NCBI GenBank assembly: GCA_905221605.1
Contig: CAJNDS010000155.1
Location: forward strand, 1-64,000
Source: Symbiodinium natans
Lineage: Eukaryota > Sar > Dinophyceae > Suessiales > Symbiodiniaceae
Length of the DNA: 64,000 nt
Direction: 5' to 3'
The notes under the pieces are model-generated. The model was not told the origin of the DNA. It did not search any database and saw only the letters and a program-made list of their open reading frames with translations. How positions within the stretch are numbered: the stretch's first letter is position 1; each line of letters opens with the position of its first letter. A program made the position numbers and the translations under genes. This document shows, one piece after another, positions 11,341 to 22,640 of the stretch.

Positions 11341-11847
11341 ATGATGCTGCCAAAGCTGAGCAATGCGGCCTTCACAACATGCAACCGCTTGAGGCAGCCT
11401 GAAGCTATTGCATGGTGCGCAAGGCATGATACTCTGCCAAGCAGAAGCCAGCACCAGCTCATGGGACAGCAACCCCCGTGCGTTTTGGAGATGAGAAAGC
11501 AAATGCATCTAGTTCCTTCCTGTTTCGTCCCGTCCGAGCACTTTAGGGCCGTGTCTGCGCAAGGGAAACTGACTGGGAAGCTGCGCCAGTGCAGCGCAGA
11601 TACGATGGCCCCTGCCAAGTTCCAGGTGGAGGTGCTGATGCCCCTTGAGTTACATCTTGCTGATGTTTTGTCGTCGAATAATCAAACCTTCGGCCCTCCG
11701 GTTCTCGGACGCTTCCTACCGCAACTCAATGTGAGTGCGCAGGATACTTTTAGCAAGTTTTCGTGCGCCATTTTCGGATGTGCCCCTGTGGTTTTAGCAA
11801 CTTGCTTTTCCTGGACAGTAGCATCGACGTTTGCTCGCGATCCCTGA
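11341..11847 (+). CDS. Candidate exon or gene, 168-codon frame, unknown
   Basis: The frame starts with two ATG codons at 11341 and 11344 and stops with TGA at 11847. Its middle (GKLTGKLRQCSADTMAPAKF, then LPQLNVSAQDTFSKF) is protein-like, and the end is hydrophobic (CAIFGCAPVVLATCFSW). It follows the candidate exon at 10982 and may be part of the same gene. No domain recognised. The antisense frame is also partly open, so strand is not certain. Confidence 0.35.
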   Translation: MMLPKLSNAAFTTCNRLRQPEAIAWCARHDTLPSRSQHQLMGQQPPCVLEMRKQMHLVPSCFVPSEHFRAVSAQGKLTGKLRQCSADTMAPAKFQVEVLMPLELHLADVLSSNNQTFGPPVLGRFLPQLNVSAQDTFSKFSCAIFGCAPVVLATCFSWTVASTFARDP

Positions 11848-11984
11848 ATGCTGTTGGGCCACCAAGTTAGCAACATGGAAGTCGTGACATTCACAGGCCA
11901 AGCAGGTGGTAGCATGGATCACAACAACCATTCACCGACATACGCGCACTCTTGCTGCGTTTCTTTCTCCTTTTTGTTTGTCTC

Positions 11985-12003
11985 TCACTCTCTCTCTCTC
12001 CTC
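11985..12003. repeat. Short CT microsatellite
   Basis: Run of TCTC dinucleotides within a pyrimidine-rich stretch. No gene is evident between 11,850 and 12,500. Confidence 0.6.
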
Positions 12004-12539
12004 TCTATTTCATTTAGACTTCCTGTTTTCAGATCCATAGCTCATCCCTCCCATCGTTGGGAGTCCAAAGATATTTTCTTGAACTGCTGGTTGTAAATCA
12101 TGTTATGTTTTGCGTTGTAAGTCTAACAACATCTTGTTCGTTTGGATTTGGATGTGCTCATGTATGAAATAAGGACACGCAGGAGATTTGTGAGAGAGCC
12201 GCCTTTTCAGATACAACGATCATCGCACGAGCTGGAAAGAATATTGCCGTTGTCGGTGTTAGAGATGGTAAAAAGGAAGACAAACTACTGAAGGCCTGCT
12301 ATTGAAAGGGTACTTCACGCTGGCTTGTGCGGCGTCAGATGCTCGCTGCAACGTCCGAAGAGAAGAGACCAAGGGATGGGGAGGGGACCAACCATCGCAA
12401 ATTACAATTTTCGCGTTACGATTTGTTTTTTTACTCTTATTACTGTGCTTACCTGTACTTTAGTCTATAGGCTCCCTTTCTACATTTACACGCACCACAG
12501 ACCTCAGACACCCAAGACGCAGATACAAACGCAAAACTC

Positions 12540-12722
12540 CCCACGGAAGACACAGACGCAGACACAGACACAGACACGCACACGCACACGCACACGAGCG
12601 CACGCACGCACGTCCACGAGCGCAAGCACCCACGCACGCACGCACGCACGCACGTACACGAGCGCAAGCACGCCCGCACGCACGCACACAGACAGACACA
12701 CACACACACACACACACACAGA
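12540..12722. repeat. Compound CAGACA / CACGCA / CA microsatellite
   Basis: The tract passes through CAGACA, CACGCA and ACGCACGC words and ends in a pure CA run at about 12695-12720. The long frames it opens on both strands are repeat artefacts. Confidence 0.85.
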
Positions 12723-12933
12723 GCACAAACACCCAATTCACCCACTGTCTTTCACGATTTCCATACTCGTTGTTGATGTTTTTCACAAAATCCAATATTT
12801 CCGAAATTGACTTCGGTGTGTTTGCTCGCTTGCGCTGCAACTATCAGCATGCCCTTCACGTACTTTTGGTATCCTTGAAAATAGTTGTGCTGTCTGGAGT
12901 GGTCGAAAACCTCACGGGTAGCGATGTTTTACT

Positions 12934-13646
<713 letters not shown>

Positions 13647-13711
13647 AGTGCGACGGGTGCCGCTTCAGGCGTTCAACCTGTTATGGTACTAGCTTGGTGT
13701 CAGGGTTGACA

Positions 13712-14197
13712 GTTGCGGTTCGGAGGCAAGGAGATCACACAAGGAAGAAGTCTTGCCGAACGCGGGTATTTAACGGATGCACGTGTGTCGAACGCAACTG
13801 CCCCCCCCCCCCCCCAACCCACCCCACCCTCCCAACACAAGACCTGGATGCCCGGAGAACATGGACATAATCATGTATCCAATGCGGAAAAACGCGAAAA
13901 TGTGCTTGTTTTTTGCGGCATTTTTTGCATCGAAGAAGAGAACATCACGAGGAATATCCGGCCTCCGCGTCTTCACGCAGCTTTGCGGTTCGGAGGCAAG
14001 GAGATCACACAAGGAAGAAGTCTTGCGAAATGCGGGTATTTAGCGGATGCACGTAAGTGTCGAACGCAACTCCCAACACAAGACCTGGATGCCCGTCGGA
14101 GAACATGGACACAATCATGTATCCAACGCGGAAAAACGCGACAAAGTGCGTGTTTTTGCAGCATTTCTGGCGTCGAAGCAGAAAACATCACGAGGAA
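13712..14197. repeat. Direct duplication of a unit of about 240 bp
   Basis: Copy 1 runs from 13712 to 13954 and copy 2 from 13982 to 14196. Both start TGCGGTTCGGAGGCAAGGAG and end AACATCACGAGGAA, and share GAAGAAGTCTTGC, GGATGCACGT, AAGACCTGGATGCCC and CATGTATCCAA. Copy 1 carries a 15-base poly-C tract (13801-13815) absent from copy 2, which is shorter. A looser relative (TGGTATTTACGGC, then TGGTATTTACAGC) continues to about 14440. The unit lies between two CTA blocks and may be part of a larger mobile or satellite unit. No product recognised. Confidence 0.8.
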
Positions 14198-14561
14198 CAA
14201 GAAGAAAAACACTGGTATTTACGGCATTTTCGGCAACATCACCAAAAAGAGTACACAGAATCGCAAAAAGCTGGACAAATAAAACCCCAATTTACAACGT
14301 GGGTTTTTTTGTGCAATCTGACGACACGCGAAAATGACCAAAAAATGTGAAGAAATATGGAACACGAATGGTGGTATTTACAGCACTTTTACAAACAAAA
14401 ATAGGGAAACATTTTCGAAAACTATCACCACAATACCATGTTTTACCTTACGCTTTCGCCACTTTTGAGAAAGGACCCTCCAGAACTCGAGTAAAACGTG
14501 CGTTTTGGCAAACAAAATGCAAACAAGTAGCATTGTTGGCGTCACACCGGGGGGGGGGGAG

Positions 14562-14659
14562 CCCTACTACTACTACCACTACCACTACCACTACTGCTAC
14601 TACTACTACTACTACTACTGCTACTCCTACTACTGCTACTACTACTCCTACTACTACTC

Positions 14660-14719
<60 letters not shown>

Positions 14720-14735
14720 ACTACGATTGCTACTG

Positions 14736-14802
<67 letters not shown>

Positions 14803-14879
14803 TTCTACTTCTACTTCTACTTCTACTGGTACGACGACGACTACTACTACTACTACTCCTACTACTACTACTACTGCTG

Positions 14880-14924
<45 letters not shown>

Positions 14925-14936
14925 CTACTGCTACTG

Positions 14937-14999
<63 letters not shown>

Positions 15000-15062
15000 G
15001 TACTACTACTTCTACTACTTCTACTTCTACTTCTACTTCTACTTCTACTTCTCCTGCTGCTG
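14562..15062. repeat. Second CTA/CTT/CTG trinucleotide block
   Basis: It follows a 9-base G run at 14551. CTA repeats dominate, with CTTCTA (14797-14827 and 15009-15052) and CTGCTG variants. Open frames on both strands are simple-repeat products. Confidence 0.9.
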
Positions 15063-15159
15063 CACAACTGCTGCTGCTACTGCTGTTGCTTCTGCTTCTG
15101 CATTTGCTGCTAGGCGGCGAACAAGCGGATAGCACGGGATCAAATACGCACGCGATGGG

Positions 15160-15345
15160 TACTACTACGACTACTTTTACGACGACAACTACTGCTCTTT
15201 CTACTCTACGGCTCTACTCTACGACTCCCCGACTCTAGGACTCGACGTCCTCGACCTCGACCTCGACGACGACGACGAGGAGGAGGCGGAGGAGGAGGAG
15301 GAGGACGACGACGACGACGAGGAGGCCGGCGGCGGCGGCGCTCGA
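15160..15345. repeat. ACG/GAC and GAG trinucleotide repeat
   Basis: Imperfect ACTACGACGAC words give way to CTCGACGTC, GACGACGAC and GAGGAGGAG runs. It ends just upstream of an ATG at 15357 that begins a protein-like frame. Confidence 0.7.
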
Positions 15346-15356
15346 GCATTGCCTGC

Positions 15357-17340
15357 ATGCTTAGAGGGCCAGATGGGGAAGATGAAACCGCGGGGAAGGC
15401 TTTCGGCCTCGAGGCGCGGCGCAAAGCGCTGGACGATGTGCAAGACTGCCGAAAAGAGAATTTGCATCAGTGGATTTTGCTGCCATAGTGCTACCAGTTC
15501 CGACCTGTGAAGAACGACATCCTTACGTTGCTGGCAGCGGCAAAGTGGGTTTCGACATATTTCGGCCCAATGTGTGACGCTGTTTTTTCTCGGCTCCAGC
15601 ATTGCGCCGGAAATGCCCGGTTTCTTGGCAAGCGGGTCCCCCTCCTTGGCCAGCTTCATCATTTGAGGCATGATGCGCTGAATTCTTGCCAAAACGTTGT
15701 CGCGAGGCAATAGATGACAGCTCGTAAAAGTCAGTTTGATTGCAATCTGCTGCGTTGAGCATGCAAATGCATGTCAGTGAGGCTTGGGAGGACATGCCTA
15801 GCTATGAAGAAGCCCTCACCGCCTTTGCCGAAGCGCGGTCGCTGCTGGCCAGAGCAGAAGATGCTATGCAAAATGCAGTTCAGGCGCCTAATGGTGCGAG
15901 AAAGCGAAGAGAAGATGCCACTCAAGACTGCAGATGTGTTAGCCGTTAGCCGCTATTAGCCTCGCAAGGCAGAGCAGCAGAAGGTCGTGGAACTCAAGCG
16001 TGAGTTAGCGGAGGCTGGGCTTCGACTGTTGCAACAATGTCTTGATGTGATGACGCGCCTGCCACCACAGGCCAGAGAGGCATCGAGGAAAGCGGTGGCT
16101 GATGCTGCTGCCGCGCGCGATTCGTAACGTGGTCAACACCTGTAAACTTTCATCAGATTTAGCATCACTCTGGCACGGGAAATGAATAGTACTCTTTGTG
16201 CTCGTTCTATGATGTACTCAACTACAGTGCAAGGACTCCACATACACATCTAGATTTCATGTTCGCAGCTGAAGGTCAGGAACTTTGTAGTTTATGAAGG
16301 TGTTTAGCTGAGGATACTGAAATGCTGCTGCATGATGTTGCATGTTGTTACGGCACGCTTTCAGTTGCGCTATCATTGCCATTACCAAGGCAAGAGAAGG
16401 CAGGAACCTCAGGGCTCGCGGCACATCATGCCTCGGGGATTGCTAGTTGCTAAACACTGCGTGTGACGGCCGCTATGGTCAGATTCGCAGGAAGCCACAG
16501 GAAGCCATTGAAAGCCATGCAAGAGCAGCAAGAGAGAGCAGAGTGCAGCTTAGACCAGAGCTGTGGCAGATGGTGACAGGTCTAACCAAAGGAATCATAC
16601 GTGTTGTTTTGACGACTTTTGACCATGCTACACTGCCAAACAAACCACAGTCCCAGCCGAATTTACAAATTGTTTACAGTAAAGTTTAGAAGGTTTAAGG
16701 ATGTAAATTGGTGCAAGAGGCTTGAGAGCACAGGGCCTGCGTTCACCCCCGAGCATTCAACACACTTGTGCATTTTAAAGGTGCCCTGCTCAGCTTCTGT
16801 GACTTGCTGCGATTGTTTGCGACCTCGACACAACTCATGAACCAGGCTGAAGGTCGTCTGGAGAAGCTCGAAGAGAAGCTCCAGGCCACTGGCAAAGCAT
16901 TGCGAAGGGCTTGGTATTGCGGGACACGACAGCAGAAATGCGAGGCAAAGCGAGATGCTATACAGGAACTACAAGATGAGAAGGCATAATCTTTGGGGTT
17001 CATGACTCTGGAGGCATCTAGCACGGCAAGGCTATGCACATGTCTGCTTATGACTGTGTCTTGAAAGGACAGCTTAGAAACCAAGCTCGAGAAAAAAAAG
17101 AAGGAAAACCGGGATCTCAAAGAGGAAGTGGAGGAGAGTATGCTGCGTGGGACTGTTGGCGCGACAGGGTGACACAGCCGGACATTGCCGTTCTCTTGCT
17201 ATGTTCTCCGTGCTATCCGTGCTACAAATGTTCTCGTCGAGGAGCTTGAGAAGAAATTGGAGAAGAAGGCAGGGGATGAGAAGAAGAAGAGGCCGCCATT
17301 CTCGACATGGTTTGAACGAGGGGCATGCGATTTGGGATGA
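15357..17340 (+). CDS. Multi-exon coiled-coil protein gene, unknown family
   Basis: Seven protein-like segments lie in a row on +. They are 15357-15488 (starts at ATG; GKAFGLEARRKALDDVQDCR), 15740 to about 15931 (SYEEALTAFAEARSLLARAE), 15969-16127 (AEQQKVVELKRELAEAGLRL, ends TAA), about 16477-16580 (PQEAIESHARAARESRVQL), about 16800-16988 (EGRLEKLEEKLQATGKALRR), about 17078-17170 (KLEKKKKENRDLKEEVEES) and about 17221-17335 (VEELEKKLEKKAGDEKKKR). All are rich in Glu, Lys, Leu and Ala with heptad-like spacing. A 31-base GT-AG intron (15938-15968) joins the second and third in frame. In-frame stops at 16127 and 17170 mean that either several genes or further splicing are present. No family recognised. 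Confidence 0.5.
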
Positions 17341-17396
17341 TTTGGGGCGTCCAGATGATCAGTTTGTGGTGGGTTATGCTGTCATGGTGACCGCAC

Positions 17397-17725
17397 ATGA
17401 GCGACTTGTATGATCTTGTGATCACTTTCATCCGTGGTCGACAGTGCGTCTGCTTCCCTTCTGCACAGAAGCAAGCACCTTGGGCTTGGAGGCAAGAAAG
17501 CCCATCCAGCGGGAGCGAAGACGAAAAAGCCAAGAAGACGCAGCTGAAGTTGAAGGTCTTCTTCTCAGTTTTACCCTTGTGGGTCCAGTGCCCACTGGCA
17601 CACGAGTATACAGGTTTGCGCGTGTGTCAGTATACCCTGATTCTAACGTGGCCTGTTGGGACACTGACATGTCCGACGGGATGGAGTCCTTGACATCAAC
17701 CAACTGGGCATACTGGGAAGCATGA
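17397..17725. CDS. Coding-like segment, strand ambiguous
   Basis: On + the frame ending at 17725 reads RERRRKSQEDAAEVEGLLLS and on to WDTDMSDGMESLTSTNW. On minus a 149-codon frame (17428-17877) contains LVDVKDSIPSDMSVSQQATL. Both look protein-like because the two strands are in codon register. The + choice agrees with the coiled-coil gene just upstream. No family recognised. Confidence 0.3.
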
Positions 17726-18109
17726 TCGAAAGAGCAGCGTACATCTTGGGGAAGGGGCCATGGCTTCTGGCATTTCTTATGCCTCTTTCTAAAACGAAAG
17801 TTCTTCTTTGAGAGAGATAAGAGTGGAGAAGTGCATATGCGGAACTCTACGTGATCACGAACAGCTACCAGTAACATTCAAATCCATTGGCAGTTGAATT
17901 TCAGGCTGATTTCTCCCTTGTGTATTGGACAACCAGCTGCGACTGGGATCGTGACGTGCGCGTGGAATCCTTGATCGCCTATTCAATCCCACGAAGCTAG
18001 GGGAAATCAGTAGATGCATTCGGGGACGCTCGAACATGTGCCTGCCTGCATGTATTTGCCTGCATTTCAAAGACACAGAAGGTGTACGACATTTAGGACT
18101 GCTGTGCGT

Positions 18110-18341
18110 TGCAGTTGATGCTAGAACAGCTAGAGCCCGGATGCCTTGTAGAGTCATCCTCCCCTCCAAGGCAAAGTTTTCCAGGATCAAAGTCGTTTCC
18201 ACGTGTATGTGTTTGAATCCCTGAAAGCACAGGATTTTCAAGACGTTAACAGCCCGGAGCATGGGACGAACATCTGAGAATCCCATCCAACGAAGCTGCC
18301 CGGATGTGTGGGCAGCGTCAAGGGACGCCTTGACAATGTAC
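18110..18341 (-). CDS. Candidate internal exon on minus, unknown
   Basis: Read on minus, a CTTACAG acceptor is followed directly by YIVKASLDAAHTSGQLRWMG, then SDVRPMLRAVNVLKILCFQG and ENFALEGRMTLQGIRALAVL. The helix-rich composition without repeats and the clean acceptor make this one of the better exon candidates here. The donor is unclear, since the frame stays open to 17855. No family recognised. The + strand over the same interval is less protein-like. Confidence 0.45.
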
Positions 18342-18419
18342 CTGTAAGATTGTAAGAGACTGAAGGTCCGAGCCGCAGAGTGAATGTGTTAAAAAAGTTC
18401 TCTCAATGAACCCAATCGG

Positions 18420-18505
18420 GGTCAGTAAGTAAGTGAGTGAGCGAGTGAATGAGCGAGTCAGTGTGTTTGTGTGTGTCTCTCCGTTTGCGTGTGTGTGCGC
18501 GTAGG
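18420..18505. repeat. Imperfect GAGT tetranucleotide and TG repeat
   Basis: Words of the form AGTGAGTGAGCGAGTGAATG pass into GTGTGTTTGTGTGTG. Simple repeat, no coding evidence. Confidence 0.75.
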
Positions 18506-18576
18506 GTTTAATTTGCTTGTCTTTGGGCCAAAGGCATCCGCGTCCAGAAGCTGCCGCCTGAGCTGAGATCTGCACG

Positions 18577-18885
18577 ATGTACTGCCCAAGCCGTGAGAAC
18601 AGTGAGAACTATAAGCAAGCTATAAGCAAGCTGATCAAGCTGAGTGGTATGAAATGTGGAGGCCGCAGTCGGGCAGGTAGCCCGGAAAGGGAACTTCAGA
18701 AGAGGAAAGAAAGAACGTCAAAGAGTCCAGGAGGCAAAAAGCATGAAGAAGCATTCTGTATAATCTGTGCCAGGCATGCAAAGGTTCACAGATTCAGTCT
18801 ACTTGCCGCAGCCTTTTCAACAGTACGCCGATTTCCTGATCAACCATTCGAGCTTCAGCTTCAGGTCTGCAATGTTGCGCTTTGA
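18577..18885 (+). CDS. Candidate short gene or exon, basic N-terminus
   Basis: The ATG at 18577 opens 102 codons to TGA at 18885. The product starts MYCPSRENSENYKQAISKLI, continues with a Lys/Arg/Glu-rich stretch, then CIICARHAKVHRFSLLAAAF. Composition is protein-like up to about residue 75. No family recognised. Confidence 0.35.
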   Translation: MYCPSRENSENYKQAISKLIKLSGMKCGGRSRAGSPERELQKRKERTSKSPGGKKHEEAFCIICARHAKVHRFSLLAAAFSTVRRFPDQPFELQLQVCNVAL

Positions 18886-18967
18886 GTACGCACTCTCTTA
18901 TTGCATTTTCTGTGCTTGGGAACCAGGTTGTCAGATACACTCAGCGAGCCATTGAGTCCACGCATTG

Positions 18968-19567
18968 CTAGGCAAAAGCAGTGCGAGCTCCAAGGGTGGC
19001 CGAGATAAAGCCCGAAATAGGCCCGCAGCGAACCAAGAGCCAACAACTGAACAACTGCACTTGTGATGTTCCAAGCGGGATCTTGAGTAATTCTCTGGCA
19101 ACCTGCCAGGAGTCGAAGTCGGAGTGGCAGCAGGGATCGCAGGCTTCCTGCTTAGCCATAGATCTTCTGTTCAAGCTAGGCGATGGAGCTTTTTCGGCAC
19201 CCATGGCAGCGGCAAAGTTCAGAAGTTGCAAGTTGTTTAATGCAAAGGCAAAGATCGAGCGAAAGAAGAGAGTAAGATAGTGAGCAAAAGGCTCCTCAGC
19301 CGAGGAAACATTAGGCTCAACACACTCACAAGATATTGCGACCACACGCGGCCTTTGTCGATGAAAGCTGGCCTTTGGGCCAACCCAACGCCAAATCTTG
19401 AGGATATCTGCAGCTCCACCCGCGATGGCCTGGATGCCGCGCATCACATAGCAACATGCACAGAGCATCTGCCTTCTATCACTTGGATGTTTAGGAAATC
19501 TACGTGAAATATGTTTGAATATGTCAAATGTGCCAGTTTTCCCATATGTTCTATCAGGTGCTATCAT
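18968..19567. CDS. Coding-like segment, strand ambiguous
   Basis: Minus has a 199-codon frame across the whole interval with a hydrophobic part (HYLTLFFRSIFAFALNNLQL) and an end reading GPISGFISATLGARTAFA. Plus has a 99-codon frame (18981-19280) reading APRVAEIKPEIGPQRTKSQ and ending KAKIERKKRVR. The two are codon-aligned antisense partners, so one is a shadow. The minus exon at 18110-18341 favours minus, the + candidate at 18577 favours plus. No family recognised. Confidence 0.3.
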
Positions 19568-20330
19568 TTGACAGTTATTCCAACCTCATTTCGCTCATTG
19601 TATAACTTTGACAAAGAGCGAACTTACCGACAGCAATGATAATACAAAGTTACAAAACTACCCAAACAGTGTGCCAACTCTAGGGTTCTTACGTCAAGAG
19701 TAAAAAGGGTGTTAGACTTGAGCTGTGAGGGCCCTTGAAACTGCCATTCGTTTCCTGTAGCTCACTCTTGGTCTTTCACTGCCATCCGGGTGTTTTCCAT
19801 CTCCAAATGTCGCATGCAGATTGTAAAAAGCTGTCTGCGAAATATGAATATTAGCTTCCTCAAGTTCCCTTAATCGTTCCGCCTTTTGCGCAGGGTTTGT
19901 GTTTACATCTCGATCTATCTCTGAATTTATACTATGTTTATTGGGCTACTTTACGTCGTGGTGGTCGTTGTGGTTCAGATAGAAGTCGGGACAAAGCACA
20001 ATTAGCCACCGATATTGAAAGTCAAAGTCGCGCCTGCAAGTATTGACAGCACACAGAATTCCCCACAAGCCAAGCTTCACTCCCGTGGCTTGGTATGGGC
20101 AGCAGTCCTTACAGGCGCGACGACGATCGCGACAGAGATCGTCGTGGTAGGAATCGGCATGGAAATGCAGAACATGTGCTGCCCATCTGAAGAATACGTT
20201 GTACTCATGTTGTGCAGGAGCCGCTCGAGAAGGCCGAGTATCCAAGTGCCTGCATACCCCAGACTCCCTGCGTGCAGACGGTGGCAGAGACAATAGTATG
20301 TGCACAGGTCTGCGCACGACCCGACGATTT
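19568..20330. other. No confident gene
   Basis: AT-richer than its surroundings, with short frames only. An ATG near 20334 begins a signal-peptide-like stretch (MLTALRSSVALLVAGHLAAP), but it is short and unsupported by splice sites. Confidence 0.35.
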
Positions 20331-20588
20331 TCTATGCTCACAGCTTTGCGTAGCAGTGTCGCCTTGTTGGTTGCAGGTCATCTAGCCGCCCCAGAAGCCG
20401 AAGCAGAGACTATAGAGCCGGTGGTAAAGGTGGGCAGCACAAGACATCGGCATAAACATTCAAGCATCTCGTAGCGAAGCTCACAGCGTCAGGTGATGGC
20501 AAAGGTGACGGCACCGAAGCTGCACATATGGGCATGTTGTGAAGGATCAACCGAACGGCAGGTGCATTATCATTTGGCTCGCCTGGGC

Positions 20589-21068
20589 AAGTCTGACAGG
20601 CACCCAGCTGTGCATCCCCTATGTCCAGGGGCGATGCCGGCGTGGAGATACTTGCCATAGGCTGAGCTCCTTCAGCCCACATCACACAAGACTCATCTTC
20701 TTTTGTTGCTGCCTTTGTCTTTTAGCATAGGTCGAGATAGACACCCTGCTGATGATTTGGCGATGCGCCAAGTTGCAGTGCTGGCAGTGCTTGCTCCGCC
20801 CAGACACGCATGTCTGTGTGCTGTGTAGTAGCGACGGTCCAGCGCGGCACCTCAGGATGCGATCTACGACACCCTCAAGCGCAAGCCTTGCAGATATGGC
20901 TCTGATTGCAAGCGGCGCGACTGTGCCTCGGACAGAAGCATAATCAAACCATTCAAGATGATGACTTCAGAATGCCAGGCGTTTTCAAGCATCCTGATGA
21001 TGGTCGCCGGCGTACTACTGACTAGCAACGGGCGTGACAGCGTTCACCAAGGCAAGAGAAGAGGGTAG
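20589..21068 (+). CDS. CCCH zinc-finger protein, exons
   Basis: CCCH fingers bind RNA in mRNA processing and turnover. The first exon, about 20589-20655, follows GGCAAG and encodes SLTGTQLCIPYVQGRCRRGDTC, the start of a C-x7-C-x5-C finger of the classic type; the His should come from the next exon. A second exon starts after CTCAG at 20855 and encodes PCRYGSDCKRRDC, resembling the C-x5-C-x4-C finger of the Nab2 class, but the expected His three residues later is absent. The frame ends at TAG, 21066-21068. The stretch between the exons and the gene's start are unresolved. The family call rests on these two motifs. A degenerate second finger or a misplaced exon edge is possible. Confidence 0.5.
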
Positions 21069-21107
21069 GGAGAGAGTGAATAGATAGATAGCTAGAAATG
21101 CGAAGCA

Positions 21108-21203
21108 CCCCCCCCCCCCCCCCCCCCGGCCCCCCCCCCCGCCCCCCCCCCCGGCCCCCCCCCGGCCCCCCCCCCGGGCCCCCCCCCCCCCCTTTCCCCC
21201 CCC
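21108..21203. repeat. Interrupted poly-C tract
   Basis: About 95 bases of C runs (7-20 long) broken by GG, G and TTT. On minus it gives many consecutive G runs. The 60-110-codon frames of Gly or Pro across it are artefacts. Confidence 0.92.
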
Positions 21204-21408
21204 ACGGCCCCCAGCCCTGCCCACTGCCCCAAGAAAGTCACCAGTTCAGCCAACAAGGAACCAACATTGTCAACCACGGCAAATAGACAAACAAAACAAA
21301 ACGTCAGCATCTTAGCACTAAGCGAGCTGTCGGCGTGAGCGGAGCAGGGACCGAAACCTCTTAAGATGTGTTGCAATGTGTTGCATGCCTCCCTGGTGAT
21401 ATCAATTA

Positions 21409-21612
21409 TTGTCCTCACCACACAGTGGAGACAGCCAACGGGTCGCCCGTACGTTGCAGGCCAGCCTGCTCCACCGACAAGCTAGGCTTCTCGATTTTAA
21501 GAACAAAGTTGCCGCATTGAGTGCAAGTGGCGCACACCATGTCTCCAACTCTGCAAGCAGTACGGCATGCAAAAGGCAAGCAACTCAAGAAGCAAGCAGG
21601 CAACTGCGCTGA
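21409..21612 (+). CDS. Candidate exon, Ser/Ala/Gln-rich
   Basis: The frame to TGA at 21612 reads RVARTLQASLLHRQARLLDF, then KNKVAALSASGAHH and a Ser/Gln-rich end. It is amphipathic in its first half. It could be a 3' part of the CCCH gene 0.35 kb upstream or a separate gene. No family recognised. Confidence 0.35.
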   Translation: MSSPHSGDSQRVARTLQASLLHRQARLLDFKNKVAALSASGAHHVSNSASSTACKRQATQEASRQLR

Positions 21613-21959
21613 AAGGACAGAGGCCCGGGAACCACAATTATTCATAAGCTGGCCCTAATGCCAGGAGGCTCAGGCGGGCAGCTCACGTAGAGCTGAAGAT
21701 CAAGGGCAAGTGCTGACTTAATAAACAGGCCAGGGAAGCTCAGGCGGGCAACGGTACATGTTGCCTGAATCAGCGTCATGCAGGATGCAGGTAACTGTGC
21801 CGGATTGCCGTGATAAGCAGGGCAGGGAGGCTCAGCGATTGCAAAATATGTGGCCGCTGCAGGCAGGCCAAAGGCTCAGGCGTAGAATGCTTCAATAAGC
21901 AAGCCAACGAGTCACAGAATTCACAGACAGGCGAGTGTATTGGAATGTGGCTCGGAAGA

Positions 21960-22215
21960 AGGAAGAAGGGAGACAAGAAGGGAAGAAACAAGAAGGGGGC
22001 GACGCCACCGATCCCGCTCTGGTTGGAAATTTTCGAAATGGGGACAAGAAGGGGGCGCGTTAACCGTCCGGCTGATTCCAAAGAGGAGACAACAAAAGGG
22101 CGCGTCCATCGATCCAGTTCTGGTTCCGAAGGGGAAGACGCCAGGGGAAGCAAGAGGTCGACAAATGGAAATGGAGGGGAGGACATGTGGAGTCAAGAAG
22201 GGAGATCCAGGAGAC
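21960..22215. repeat. Imperfect tandem repeat of GACAAGAAGGGGGCG words
   Basis: The phrase GACAAGAAGGG(G)GCG(C/A)G followed by an ATCGATCC-like word recurs three to four times at roughly 50-65 bp, near 21974, 21992, 22042 and 22089. A 139-codon frame (21810-22229) runs across it with Gly, Lys, Arg and Ser; whether it is translated is unknown. Confidence 0.45.
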
Positions 22216-22293
22216 AAATGGCAACTTGAGCCATTATCCCTGGAGGCGCTTCCCCTGATCACTCTGAATTTATAGAGCGCCTACAGTAATTTC

Positions 22294-22578
22294 TTGCGGA
22301 CAATTCCAATAGCCTTGCAAAAAGAAGCAAAGGGCATGGTACAAGTCGCCCAGCTTCGAGAAGGGCAGTCTATCGATAAAGTTTCTCTTCTCACTCCCGT
22401 CTCAAGCAGTTGCTCAGCACGGGTTAAAAATTATGGACTTGTGAATGTGCAGGGGTTTAAAGAGATTCGATGTTTGAAGTGGTGTCCTCGAACCAACTGG
22501 CTTCTGCGAAAAATGATGGACAACATTCGCAACCAACTGCCAAACTTCCACCCCCTTAATAGAATGCTGGAAATTTGA
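22294..22578 (+). CDS. Candidate exon, unknown
   Basis: The frame to TGA at 22578 contains LQKEAKGMVQVAQLREGQS and LLRKMMDNIRNQLPNFHPLN, protein-like and helical. It lies just upstream of the gene at 22641 and could be its 5' exon or a separate one. No family recognised. Confidence 0.3.
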   Translation: MRTIPIALQKEAKGMVQVAQLREGQSIDKVSLLTPVSSSCSARVKNYGLVNVQGFKEIRCLKWCPRTNWLLRKMMDNIRNQLPNFHPLNRMLEI

Positions 22579-22640
22579 GCCGCTGAGAAGCGCAAACCTT
22601 GCAGCTGTCGTTGATGTCTGGATTGCATCAGTCACATTCC

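Noticed and set aside
10741-11508. 255-codon frame on minus
   Set aside because: It overlaps the + candidate at 10982-11203, which reads better as protein. No motif in the minus product. Not fully excluded.
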